From the NCBI RefSeq assembly GCF_024622195.1, contig NZ_JANKBI010000002.1:248001-312000 (forward strand): a stretch of 64,000 bases of DNA. The letters run 5' to 3'. Origin of the DNA: Murimonas intestini. Its GTDB lineage: Bacteria; Bacillota; Clostridia; Lachnospirales; Lachnospiraceae. Numbering within the stretch: the stretch's first letter is position 1; each line of letters opens with the position of its first letter. Below the pieces are notes generated by a model. That model made no database searches. It was not told the origin of the DNA and worked only from the letters and a program-made list of their open reading frames with translations. This document shows positions 8,851 through 17,881 of the stretch, in pieces. Made by a program: the position numbers and the translations under genes.

Positions 8851-11052
8851 ATGCAGGAGAGAGCAGAGAGTATAATTAATATTACAGATAAAGGCAGAGC
8901 CTCTGTATTACATTCCATGAGTGGAAAAGACAGCAGGGGAAATTTATATGAAGCTGATAATGTCAGCTTTATAAAAAACGGGAAGCGTTTTATTCCTGTA
9001 ATGGGAGAATATCATTTTTCAAGGTATGAGCCTGAAGGCTGGAAAGAGGAATTGCTCAAGATGAAGGCCGGAGGGGTGAACATTGTTTCAACCTATGTTT
9101 TTTGGATCCATCATGAGGAAAAGGAGGGGGTCTGGGACTTTGAGGGATGCAGAAACCTGAGAGCTTTCCTGTTTGCCTGCAAAGAGACAGGGATGTCCGT
9201 ATGGCTGCGCATCGGTCCGTGGGTCCATGGTGAATGCAGGAACGGAGGTTTTCCCGACTGGCTTGTCAGGGACACATCTCCTGTCAGGATAGATGACCCC
9301 ATTTATCTGGAGAGGGTAAGGCGGTTTTGGGAAAAGACGGCGGAGCAGGCAGAAGGAATGATGTGCAAAGATGGAGGGCCCATCTTGGGTATCCAGCTGG
9401 AAAATGAATATGGCCATTGCGGAGGCCAGATCAGCTGCAGTGCGGGTATGGCCCATATGCGTACCCTGAAGAAAATGGCGAGGGAGACAGGTTTTGTGGT
9501 GCCTTATTATACGGCTACAGGGTGGGGGGAAGCTTATGTGCCGGATGATGAGATGCTCCCTGTATTAGGCTGTTATGCAGATGCGCCGTGGGCCGGGCAT
9601 GTGGAGGAGATGCCTGCAAATGCTAATTTTCTTTTTACTTCCTATAAAAAAGATGAGAACATCGGTTCAGACTGGAAGAAGAATGAGGAGAGCAAATCTA
9701 CCTTTGATCTGAAAAAATGTCCTTATCTGACAGCAGAGCTGGGAGCCGGACTGCAGGTAACCAGCCACAGGAGGACATATCCCTGGCCGGAAGATATTGA
9801 GGCCCAGGCTTTGTGCGTGCTGGGGAGCGGTGCAAATATGCTGGGATACTACATGTATCACGGAGGAATTAATCCGGACGGAAAATACAGTACCCTGCAG
9901 GAATCCAGAGCTACAGGATACAGCAATGACCTGCCCGTAAAGAGTTATGACTGCCAGACCTGTATCCGGGAATCAGGGGAGATAAATAAAAGCTACGGAA
10001 GACTGAAAAAAATGCATCTTCTGCTGGACTCTTTTGGAGAAATTCTGGCCGGGGCTGACGCTTATTTTCCGGAAGAGCAGCCGGAGGCGGCGGAGGACTG
10101 CCATACACTGCGGGTCTGTGCGAGAGTAAACCATAAGGCGGGAGCCGGTTTCCTTTTTATTAATAACCATCAGAGAAAAAGGCATATGGATGATCATGAG
10201 GACTGCAATATCCGGCTGATCCTGGATGGAAAGGAAATAATACTGCATCATATTACAGTAAAGGACCACGACTGCGGGATTATACCATTCCTCCTTCCGA
10301 AAAATGACAGTGAGGACAGTCCGGCAGAAAGAGAGGCAGTATCCCTTCTGCCTTATGAAACGAATGCATTCCTTTTATGCAGAATAAAAGACAGGCTGTT
10401 TTTCTATACTGACCTGGAGAAGACCTGGTTTTTACCGGAAACCGGGAGGGCAGGCCATGTAGTTCTCACCAGCGGACAGGCAGAACGGGCATTCATGTTT
10501 GGGGATAAGTTATATATAACAGAGAGGGCAGACAGCTGTATAGTCTCTGAGAACGGGCATTTATACCTGATAACTAAAGCAGAGCAGGAGATGATCACGG
10601 TTTACGGAGAATGCGGGGAGCCTGAACAGATACAGGTAAAGAACAATAAAATAGAGATCCCTGTTAAAATAGAGAGGCTGGAACAGGACAAAGAGGCAGG
10701 CAGCAGTTTGGAATATGTGGATTACCTGGTAAAAATTGATAAAGATCAGAACATATCCCCCTGGCAGCTGTATCTGGAAGCTGACTATCTGGGGGACAGG
10801 GCAGAGGTTTACATAGATGGCAGATTGGTGGATGACTGGTTTACTACAGGAGAAAAATGGCATATATCCTTGAAACGTTTTGGCTATCCTGAAGTGATGA
10901 CCCTCCGCATATATCCCAGTAATAAAACACTCCCAAATCCGTATGGAAACAAGGTATATTATGACCTTCCGGTGAGAGAAGGGTGTGAGATAATGGAAGT
11001 CAAAGTACTGCCGGAATATAAATCAGAAATTATTTTACATATTTTCCGATAA
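8851..11052 (+). CDS. GH35 family beta-galactosidase-like glycoside hydrolase
   Basis: Retaining exo-glycosidase, probably removing terminal beta-galactose from imported oligosaccharides. The N-terminal TIM barrel has the GH35 acid/base Glu186 in QLENEYG and a likely nucleophile Glu296 in TAELGAG. C-terminal beta-sandwich domains follow to residue 733. No signal peptide is present, so it acts in the cytosol. AAGGAG sits well before the ATG. It is the first gene of a six-gene operon ending at 17651. The surroundings of the nucleophile differ from classical GH35 enzymes, so the exact substrate is uncertain. Confidence 0.85.
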   Translation: MQERAESIINITDKGRASVLHSMSGKDSRGNLYEADNVSFIKNGKRFIPVMGEYHFSRYEPEGWKEELLKMKAGGVNIVSTYVFWIHHEEKEGVWDFEGCRNLRAFLFACKETGMSVWLRIGPWVHGECRNGGFPDWLVRDTSPVRIDDPIYLERVRRFWEKTAEQAEGMMCKDGGPILGIQLENEYGHCGGQISCSAGMAHMRTLKKMARETGFVVPYYTATGWGEAYVPDDEMLPVLGCYADAPWAGHVEEMPANANFLFTSYKKDENIGSDWKKNEESKSTFDLKKCPYLTAELGAGLQVTSHRRTYPWPEDIEAQALCVLGSGANMLGYYMYHGGINPDGKYSTLQESRATGYSNDLPVKSYDCQTCIRESGEINKSYGRLKKMHLLLDSFGEILAGADAYFPEEQPEAAEDCHTLRVCARVNHKAGAGFLFINNHQRKRHMDDHEDCNIRLILDGKEIILHHITVKDHDCGIIPFLLPKNDSEDSPAEREAVSLLPYETNAFLLCRIKDRLFFYTDLEKTWFLPETGRAGHVVLTSGQAERAFMFGDKLYITERADSCIVSENGHLYLITKAEQEMITVYGECGEPEQIQVKNNKIEIPVKIERLEQDKEAGSSLEYVDYLVKIDKDQNISPWQLYLEADYLGDRAEVYIDGRLVDDWFTTGEKWHISLKRFGYPEVMTLRIYPSNKTLPNPYGNKVYYDLPVREGCEIMEVKVLPEYKSEIILHIFR

Positions 11053-11117
11053 ATTCTGCATGGTATAAGCCTCAGGTTTTTTATAATATAGTGAAAGAAA
11101 GGAAGGCAGGAAAGAAT

Positions 11118-11789
11118 ATGAAGATAGCATTAGTATATACAAGTACGACACCGGAACTGACAGAACTTGTTGAGAGGGAAGTTAAGAAAAATATCGGGGA
11201 GGAGGCCGGGATCATAAGCCTTCAGGACCCTTCTATACTGGCTGAGGTCAGGGAGGCAGGATATGTGACAAAGACAGCCGCAGCCAGACTGATCGGTATG
11301 TTTATGGATGCTGTGGCACAGGGGGCTGACGCTGTTCTTAATATATGTTCATCAGTAGGCGAAGCGGCTGACTGTGTGCAGGAGGCTGCAGCTTATATTG
11401 GTGTTCCCATAGTGCGCATTGATGAAGAGATGTGCAGGGAGGCAGCAAGAAGGGGGACAAGGATAGCAGTGCTGGCGACTCTTCCCACTACACTGGAGCC
11501 CACAAAGAATACCATCAAAAGGGTGGCCAGATCCATGGACAGGCATGTAGAGATCGTGGAAGGGCTGATAGACGGGGCTTTTGGGCTTGATCAGGAGCAG
11601 TTTAGGACACTTCTTATTGCCAAGGCAGAGGAAGTAAAGGCATATGCGGATGTGATCGTGCTGGCACAAGGGTCCATGGCTTATGTGGAAAAAGATATTC
11701 AGGAGGCCTGCGGCATATTGACGCTTTCCAGCCCCCGTTTCGGGGCGGTGGAACTTAAAAAGGCTCTTGAAGAGAAGGGAGTGATGTAA
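11118..11789 (+). CDS. Aspartate/glutamate racemase superfamily protein lacking the second cysteine
   Basis: A 223-residue protein with the two-lobed racemase/arylmalonate decarboxylase fold pattern. The first catalytic cysteine is present (Cys77, NICSS). The usual second site, GCT, reads Gln184-Gly185-Ser186 (LAQGSM), so two-base racemisation is unlikely. It could be an isomerase, decarboxylase or epimerase of a sugar acid. The ATG at 11118 is preferred over the GTG at 11091. It lies 3 bases before the GH127 gene and in one operon with a four-carbon acid-sugar kinase and a BKACE enzyme, which points to sugar-acid catabolism; this is inference. Confidence 0.7.
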   Translation: MKIALVYTSTTPELTELVEREVKKNIGEEAGIISLQDPSILAEVREAGYVTKTAAARLIGMFMDAVAQGADAVLNICSSVGEAADCVQEAAAYIGVPIVRIDEEMCREAARRGTRIAVLATLPTTLEPTKNTIKRVARSMDRHVEIVEGLIDGAFGLDQEQFRTLLIAKAEEVKAYADVIVLAQGSMAYVEKDIQEACGILTLSSPRFGAVELKKALEEKGVM

Positions 11790-11792
11790 ACC

Positions 11793-13763
11793 GTGTTGAC
11801 AGATACAAAAAAATCCCCGTATGCCAGACTGTATTCCCTTCCCTGTGAAGATATATCCTGGACAGGCGGGATCTATAAAGAACGGTTTGACACATGTGCA
11901 GAGGTGACGGTACCCCACCTGCAGAAGATGTTTGAAAGCGCTGACATCAGCCATGTGGTAGAGAATTTCAGGATAGCTGCAGGGGAGTCCGAAGGAGAAT
12001 TTGACGGGACCGTATTCGGTGACGGCGATTTTTATAAATGGATGGAAGCTGCCATGTACACAGCTGTCAAGAAGGGCAGCCGGGAAATGACAGAACAGCT
12101 GGAAAAATATGTGGAACTGATCGGAAGGGCCCAGCTGGAAGACGGCTATATATCCACCAAGCAGATCATTGGAGAGAAAAACGGGACAGGCGCGGGACGT
12201 CTGGGGGATATCAATGACTTTGAGGTTTATAATTTCGGACATCTCTTTACAGCTGCCTGTCTGTATAAGAGGCTGACAGGACGGGACAGCTTCCTGAAGA
12301 TTGCCGGAAAAGCTGCGGGATACCTGGAAAATCTGTATGAGGAGGCTGAGAGGACAAAAGAGGTCCAGACAGCGGTGTGCCCTTCACATTACATGGGGCT
12401 CATAGAAATGTACAGGACCACGGGTGAGCAGCGTTATCTGGAGCTGGCCCGGACAGCCATAAGACTCAGGGACAGCGTGGAGAATGGGCTGGATGATAAC
12501 CAGGACAGGATTCCTGTAAAAGAGCACGAAAAGATCGTGGGGCATGCAGTGAGGGCGAATTACCTCTATGCGGGGCTGGCAGACCTCTGCATGGAGGAGG
12601 ATGATGGAGAATACAGGGAAGTCCTTCACAAAGTCTGGAAAAGCCTTGTGACTCAGAAAATGTACATAACAGGCGGCTGCGGCGCTCTCTACAACGGGGC
12701 ATCACCCTATGGGAATTTCTTCGTGCATCAGATCGTACACCAGGCCTATGGATATGAATACCAGCTGCCAAATGTGACAGCCTATAATGAAACATGTGCG
12801 TCTCTGGGAGGAGTGTTCTGGGCCTGGAGGATGTTCTGCATGGAAGGAAAGGCAGAGTACGTGGATGTGATGGAGCGCATGATGCTGAATGTAAATCTGG
12901 CGGGCATCAGCCTGGACGGGCGCAGATTCTTCTATGAAAATATGCTGCGCAGGGCAAAGGAGCTGCCTTATGAGCTTTTCTGGGGACAGGAGAGAGCATC
13001 TTATATCTTAAGCTACTGTTGTCCTCCCAACCTGGCCAGAACCATAGCTGAGTCATCAGAATATGCATATGCCCTGGATGAAGAGGGCGTATGGATGGGG
13101 CTTTACGGGGAAAATACCGCCCATATACAGCTAAAGAGCGGGACACGCTTTACACTCAGCCAGAAGACAGACTATCCATGGGAGGGCAGGATTGCCTTTG
13201 AGATAGAGGATGTACAGGATTTTCATCCATTTACACTTCATCTGCGGATTCCAGGATGGGTAAGAAGAGGAAAACTGGCCCTGGGAGAAATAAAAAAGGA
13301 GATATCCAGGAAGGAGGCCGGGACATACATAGATGTCAGGATTGAAAAGCCGGACCCTGCATGTGTCCTTCTGGAGCTGGATATGCCTGCAAGGCTCACC
13401 TGCGGCCATGCCCTGATCGAAGAAGACAATGGCCATGTGGCAGTTGAGAGAGGGCCGCTGGTATACTGCCTGGAATCATGTGATGTGCATGAGGCCGGTT
13501 CATTGGCGGAGCTGGTGATACCATCTGACGCAGAATTTGAGACAGAAGATATTCTGATCGAAGGGCGCAGCATACGTTCGCTGAATTCTGTATTCCTGAA
13601 ACTGAAGCAGAGGGAATATGACGAGGATGCCCTGTATCAGGATTTCCTGTTTGACGGGTATGACAAAGTCAGGGTTAAGCTGATACCGTATTTTGCGTGG
13701 GATAACAGAGGAAGAGGCGAGATGATGGTCTGGATGCCTGTTTCCTGCAGGCAGGAGGCATAG
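11793..13763 (+). CDS. GH127 family glycoside hydrolase (beta-L-arabinofuranosidase type)
   Basis: Cytosolic exo-enzyme expected to release beta-L-arabinofuranose. The family's zinc and nucleophile residues are all visible: Glu333 and Cys335 in YNETCAS, and the pair Cys409-Cys410 in YCCPPN, matching Glu338, Cys340, Cys417 and Cys418 of the characterised HypBA1. Length is 656 residues, typical of the family (formerly DUF1680). It starts from GTG at 11793 with AGGGAG about 11 bases upstream. The kinase gene begins on the base after its stop codon, so they are tightly coupled. Confidence 0.88.
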   Translation: MLTDTKKSPYARLYSLPCEDISWTGGIYKERFDTCAEVTVPHLQKMFESADISHVVENFRIAAGESEGEFDGTVFGDGDFYKWMEAAMYTAVKKGSREMTEQLEKYVELIGRAQLEDGYISTKQIIGEKNGTGAGRLGDINDFEVYNFGHLFTAACLYKRLTGRDSFLKIAGKAAGYLENLYEEAERTKEVQTAVCPSHYMGLIEMYRTTGEQRYLELARTAIRLRDSVENGLDDNQDRIPVKEHEKIVGHAVRANYLYAGLADLCMEEDDGEYREVLHKVWKSLVTQKMYITGGCGALYNGASPYGNFFVHQIVHQAYGYEYQLPNVTAYNETCASLGGVFWAWRMFCMEGKAEYVDVMERMMLNVNLAGISLDGRRFFYENMLRRAKELPYELFWGQERASYILSYCCPPNLARTIAESSEYAYALDEEGVWMGLYGENTAHIQLKSGTRFTLSQKTDYPWEGRIAFEIEDVQDFHPFTLHLRIPGWVRRGKLALGEIKKEISRKEAGTYIDVRIEKPDPACVLLELDMPARLTCGHALIEEDNGHVAVERGPLVYCLESCDVHEAGSLAELVIPSDAEFETEDILIEGRSIRSLNSVFLKLKQREYDEDALYQDFLFDGYDKVRVKLIPYFAWDNRGRGEMMVWMPVSCRQEA

Positions 13764-15254
13764 ATGGAAAAATACAGACAGATAGATGCCAAAGCGCTGG
13801 AAGACAGAGGAAGGCCTGACGGGGCGGCCGCCAGAAGGATATTCCAGGCTGAATACACGGGTTTTAGCAAAAAGATCATTGTGCTGGACGACGACCCCAC
13901 GGGAACGCAGACGGTCCATGATGTTTCTGTATACACTGACTGGAGTTATGAGAGCATACTGGAGGGCTTCTGCGAAGATAGAAATATGTTTTTCCTGCTG
14001 ACTAATTCCAGAAGCTTTTCAGAAGAAAAAACAAAGCAGGTGCACCGGGAGATAGGAGAACGTATAGTCAGGGCATCCAGGGAGACAAAGAAGGATTTTC
14101 TTGTGATCTCAAGGGGGGACTCGACCCTCAGAGGTCATTATCCTCTGGAGATGGAAGTGCTGGGAGAGGCACTGAAAGAATATGACGGGCGGATGCCGGA
14201 TGGGGAGATACTTTGTCCGTTTTTTAAAGAAGGCGGGCGGTATACCATAGACAGTGTCCATTACGTACAGGAGAAGGGAAAGCTTATCCCTGCAGCACAG
14301 ACAGAATTTGCCGGGGATGCCACTTTTGGGTACAGTCATTCTGAACTGGGAGAGTATGTGGAAGAAAAGAGCCGGGGCAGGAAGAAATCACAGGACTGTA
14401 TACGTATTACCCTGGATATGCTCCGGGGACCAGATCTTGAAGTGCCGTCAGAGAAGCTGCTGGAAGCCGGAGGATTCTCCACTGTGCTGGTGGACGCCGT
14501 CTGTTATGAAGATGTGGAAATATTCTGCGCAGCTCTTTTGAAGGCATTGAAAGCCGGTAAGCGGTTCCTGATAAGAAGCGCGGCAGCCGTGCCGAAGGTT
14601 CTGGGGAATATAGCTGATAAACCTCTTCTGGGGCGGGAAGAGCTAATCAAACCGGGAAGCGTCACAGCAGGTGGTACCATCACAGATGCAGCCAGTGTAC
14701 CGGGAGGGATCGTACTGGCAGGTTCCCATGTGAAGAAGACTACTGTCCAGCTGGAGAGGCTGCGCGAAGCTGACTGCCCATTGTCATTTCTGGAATTCAA
14801 TGTGAATACTTGTTTTCAGGAGGAAGGGCTATCAGCCGAGGCAGACCGCATTACAGACAGAGCAAGTGAGGAAATGAAGAAGGGCAACACGGCAGTCGTA
14901 TATACAAGCAGGGAACTGTTTGCCCCGGCGGGTTATTCTAAGGAAGAACTGCTGAAGGCCTCTGTGAGGATATCAGATGCTGTGACAAGTGTGATCCAAA
15001 AGCTCACTGTCAGGCCCAGGTTCATAATCGCAAAAGGCGGGATCACGTCAAGTGATGTGGCTGTAAAGGCGCTGGCAATAAAAAAAGCTGTTGTCATGGG
15101 GCAGATACAGCCGGGAATACCTGTCTGGATGACTGGAAGCGAAAGCAAATTTCCGGGAATGCCCTATGTGATCTTTCCGGGAAACGTAGGCGGCGAAGAC
15201 ACACTGAAAAAAGTGGTGGAGACTCTCTCACGGGACAGTGAAGAGCAACAATAA
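13764..15254 (+). CDS. Four-carbon acid-sugar kinase family protein (OtnK/DtnK-like)
   Basis: A 496-residue ATP-dependent kinase of the former DUF1537 family, which phosphorylates sugar acids such as threonate and erythronate. The N-terminal substrate domain has LDDDPTGTQTVHD (about residues 38-50) and RGDSTLRGHYPLE (about 117-129). The C-terminal nucleotide-binding domain has AKGGITSSD. Relatives usually sit with PdxA2-type dehydrogenases or sugar-acid isomerases; here the partners are a BKACE enzyme and a racemase-like protein. It abuts the GH127 stop with no gap and overlaps the longest possible frame of the next gene. Confidence 0.88.
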   Translation: MEKYRQIDAKALEDRGRPDGAAARRIFQAEYTGFSKKIIVLDDDPTGTQTVHDVSVYTDWSYESILEGFCEDRNMFFLLTNSRSFSEEKTKQVHREIGERIVRASRETKKDFLVISRGDSTLRGHYPLEMEVLGEALKEYDGRMPDGEILCPFFKEGGRYTIDSVHYVQEKGKLIPAAQTEFAGDATFGYSHSELGEYVEEKSRGRKKSQDCIRITLDMLRGPDLEVPSEKLLEAGGFSTVLVDAVCYEDVEIFCAALLKALKAGKRFLIRSAAAVPKVLGNIADKPLLGREELIKPGSVTAGGTITDAASVPGGIVLAGSHVKKTTVQLERLREADCPLSFLEFNVNTCFQEEGLSAEADRITDRASEEMKKGNTAVVYTSRELFAPAGYSKEELLKASVRISDAVTSVIQKLTVRPRFIIAKGGITSSDVAVKALAIKKAVVMGQIQPGIPVWMTGSESKFPGMPYVIFPGNVGGEDTLKKVVETLSRDSEEQQ

Positions 15255-15294
15255 ACCGTCAAAGTACGACAGGCAACGGAAAGAGAGGATGAAA

Positions 15295-16137
15295 ATGAAA
15301 AGCAATGATGAGAAAATGAGCCGGGAGTGCAGAAAGGTAATAATTTCACTGGCTCCTGTAGCAGCAGGAACACCCACAGATGTGGAAAAATTGGGAGAAG
15401 ATGTGAGAAAGTCGTGGCAGGCAGGAGCAGCTATGTGCCATCTGCACTGCAGGAAACCGGATGGCAGCCTGACACCTGATACGGGCTTTCTGACAGAACA
15501 GTTTGAATATATAGCTGAGAATACAGATATGATCATCCAGGCATCTACAGGAGGCGTTTCTGATATGAACATTGAAGAGAGATGCCGTCCTCTGGATTAC
15601 TGGAGGGTTGAAAGCGCTTCTCTGAACGGAGGGACAACAAACCTGGGAGAGGCAGTGTACATCAATTCATTTGAAGACATCCGCTATTGTGCCAGGGCCG
15701 TGTATGAACGCGGCATCATACCGGAAATAGAGGTATTTGATATTGGAATGATATACAATATTGAATACACAAAAGGACAGGCGCCTTACCGGGAGCCGGT
15801 ACTGTATAATCTGGTATTTGGCCATAAGGGTGGAATGCAGCCGGATATAGACTGCCTGTGCGCATTTCGTGGGGCAGTCCCACCGGGAGCGAAGTGGGGT
15901 GTGACACATTTTGGCAGAGACAACTGGGACTTTCTGGCAGCGGCTATCGCCATGGGGGCGAGTGTTGTAAGAATAGGATTTGAAGACAGCGCCTTTCTGG
16001 GGCCGGAAGAGACGGCAAAGCAGAATTACCAGCTGGTAGAGAGGCTTGTACGGCTCATCCGGGCCATGGGCCTGGAAGCGGCCACACCCCGGGAAGCCAG
16101 AGAAATCATGGGTATACTGCCAAGAACTGAAAAGTAA
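15295..16137 (+). CDS. BKACE family (DUF849) beta-keto acid cleavage enzyme
   Basis: Zinc-dependent enzyme family that condenses a beta-keto acid with acetyl-CoA and cleaves it to acetoacetate and an acyl-CoA. Metal ligands are His49 and His51 (CHLHC) and Glu230 (GFED), in register with His46, His48 and Glu230 of the lysine-fermentation enzyme Kce. The ATG at 15295 has AGAGAGG six bases upstream; a GTG at 15238 would overlap the kinase gene. It has 280 residues. Substrate is unknown; its neighbours suggest a phosphorylated or oxidised sugar acid rather than a lysine intermediate. Confidence 0.85.
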   Translation: MKSNDEKMSRECRKVIISLAPVAAGTPTDVEKLGEDVRKSWQAGAAMCHLHCRKPDGSLTPDTGFLTEQFEYIAENTDMIIQASTGGVSDMNIEERCRPLDYWRVESASLNGGTTNLGEAVYINSFEDIRYCARAVYERGIIPEIEVFDIGMIYNIEYTKGQAPYREPVLYNLVFGHKGGMQPDIDCLCAFRGAVPPGAKWGVTHFGRDNWDFLAAAIAMGASVVRIGFEDSAFLGPEETAKQNYQLVERLVRLIRAMGLEAATPREAREIMGILPRTEK

Positions 16138-16181
16138 AGTCAGAGTGAACATAAAATAATTAGTATATAAGGAGACTTCTC

Positions 16182-17651
16182 ATGAAGACATCAGAAAACA
16201 AAACTACAGCACCGGAGTGGGGCAGGGTTGTGCATGAAGCGCCCAAATGGTTCCGTGATGCCAAGTTCGGCCTCTTTTTCCACTGGGGCCCGTACAGCGT
16301 CCCGGCTTATCAGAATGAATGGTATTCCAGAAATATGTATACACAGGGACTGGAGCAGAATATCCACCATGAGAAAACGTATGGCAGCCTCCATGATTTC
16401 GGGTATAAAGATTTCTATGACATGATGGACGGAAGCAAGTTTGACGCTGACGCCTGGGCGGATCTTGTTGTGCGCTCCGGGGCGCGCTATGCAGGGCCGG
16501 TGACAGAACATTGTGATAATTTCTCCATGTGGGACAGCCAGGTCAATCCTGTGAACAGTGTAAATTACGGACCCCACAGGGATATCACGGGAGAATGCGC
16601 AGAAGCCTTCAGGAAACGCGGGATCAAGTTTTTGTCCACCTTCCACCACCAGTGGCTTTGGGGCTGGTTCATGTCTACTGACAATGAGGCAGATGTATAT
16701 GATCCGGCAAATGAAAAATATTATGGACCGGCTCTGCCGCTTGAGACAAACCGCTATATTCCGTACAGGTATCCTGACGAAAAGTTCTGTAAAATGTGGA
16801 GGGAAAAGGTATTTGAGGTCATTGATAAATACCAGCCGGATGCCATATATTTTGACAGCCGTACATGTATCATTGACGAGGAAAGCCGTTTTTCAATAGC
16901 AGATTATTATTATAACAAGGCAGGACATACAGACGGGATCATCACCTACAAACAGGAAGACTTTCCGAAGGGCATCGGTGTATATGACATAGAGTGCGGG
17001 CGTTTTTCACAGGCAAAGCCTTATCCCTGGCAGTCAGATGACCGTCTGGAAGATAATATCACCTGGTGCATGGTACAGGAACCAAAGTATAAATCTGCCG
17101 CCAGGATCATACACCAGCTCTGCGATATTGTATCTAAAAACGGATGCCTGCTCCTGAATGCAGGGCCGTATGCGGACGGTTCATTCCATCCCGAAGCAGT
17201 AAAGGTTTTATATGAGATTGGGGACTGGCTGTCAGTGAACGGGGAAGCTATCTATGAGACACGTCCTTTCAGAGTAGCAGCCGAAGGGCCGACCGACGTG
17301 CAGGATGCCAATTACGATGTGGAAAAGATCCGGGAGCAGCTGGATAAAGGGGATGCAGCAGATGTGCACAGCGATATCCTCACAAGCCTGGACTTCCGTT
17401 TCACTCAGAAAGACGGAACAGTCTATGGGATTGCCATGGGCTGGCCGGAGGATAATACACTGCGGATCCGTACCCTGGGAAGAAAAGGGCCGGGGAAGCT
17501 TGTTCTGGATGAGAATTCCAGGCTTTCACTAGTGGGCAGCAGCAGCCCTGTCGTATGGAAGCAGGAAGATGAGGCTCTGGTTGTAGATCTGCCGGAGGAC
17601 AGGCCATGTAAGCATGCATATACAGTTCGCATTGAAGGCGGGCATTTTTAA
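16182..17651 (+). CDS. GH29 family alpha-L-fucosidase
   Basis: Retaining exo-alpha-L-fucosidase releasing fucose from glycans. The N terminus KFGLFFHWGPYSVPA is the classical GH29 signature. Asp225 in AIYFDSR aligns with the catalytic nucleophile. At 489 residues it holds the catalytic barrel plus a small C-terminal beta domain. No signal peptide is visible, so it is cytosolic. ATAAGGAG seven bases before the ATG is a strong ribosome binding site. It is the last gene of the operon and is followed by an intrinsic terminator. Confidence 0.88.
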   Translation: MKTSENKTTAPEWGRVVHEAPKWFRDAKFGLFFHWGPYSVPAYQNEWYSRNMYTQGLEQNIHHEKTYGSLHDFGYKDFYDMMDGSKFDADAWADLVVRSGARYAGPVTEHCDNFSMWDSQVNPVNSVNYGPHRDITGECAEAFRKRGIKFLSTFHHQWLWGWFMSTDNEADVYDPANEKYYGPALPLETNRYIPYRYPDEKFCKMWREKVFEVIDKYQPDAIYFDSRTCIIDEESRFSIADYYYNKAGHTDGIITYKQEDFPKGIGVYDIECGRFSQAKPYPWQSDDRLEDNITWCMVQEPKYKSAARIIHQLCDIVSKNGCLLLNAGPYADGSFHPEAVKVLYEIGDWLSVNGEAIYETRPFRVAAEGPTDVQDANYDVEKIREQLDKGDAADVHSDILTSLDFRFTQKDGTVYGIAMGWPEDNTLRIRTLGRKGPGKLVLDENSRLSLVGSSSPVVWKQEDEALVVDLPEDRPCKHAYTVRIEGGHF

Positions 17652-17668
17652 AAATCATCACGGAAAAT

Positions 17669-17712
17669 AACAGGCAGGAAATATCCCTAAAGAGGTATTT
17701 CCTGCCTGTTTT
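17669..17712 (+). terminator. Intrinsic terminator of the GH35-GH29 operon
   Basis: A perfect 15-bp stem (AACAGGCAGGAAATA with TATTTCCTGCCTGTT) around a 12-base loop, followed by TT, 18 bases after the fucosidase stop. Confidence 0.85.
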
Positions 17713-17797
17713 GACTAACTTCTATAGTTTGCAGGGACAAAAAGTATGGTTTGTGGGGATGCCAGCACGTATATAAATGTTACATTGAGAGAAAAGA

Positions 17798-17860
17798 TTA
17801 ACTGTTCAATCTGACTGTACATTTACTTTCCAGTCTGCTGTATGGCCCCTGGACAGTTAA
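17798..17860. repeat. Possible decayed small inverted-repeat element
   Basis: TTAACTGTTCA at the left and TGGACAGTTAA at the right form 11-bp inverted ends with one mismatch, reminiscent of the GTAACTGTTCAG ends of family B. There is no clear target duplication, so the relation is uncertain. It ends 10 bases before the GGAGG of the GH8 gene and would form part of that gene's leader. Confidence 0.35.
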
Positions 17861-17881
17861 AAAAATATTTGGAGGAAATGT

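Noticed and set aside
11352..12242. A 296-codon minus-strand frame across the racemase-like and GH127 genes
   Set aside because: Spans two well-supported plus-strand genes in antisense, rich in Cys, His and Phe as shadows often are, with no family match.
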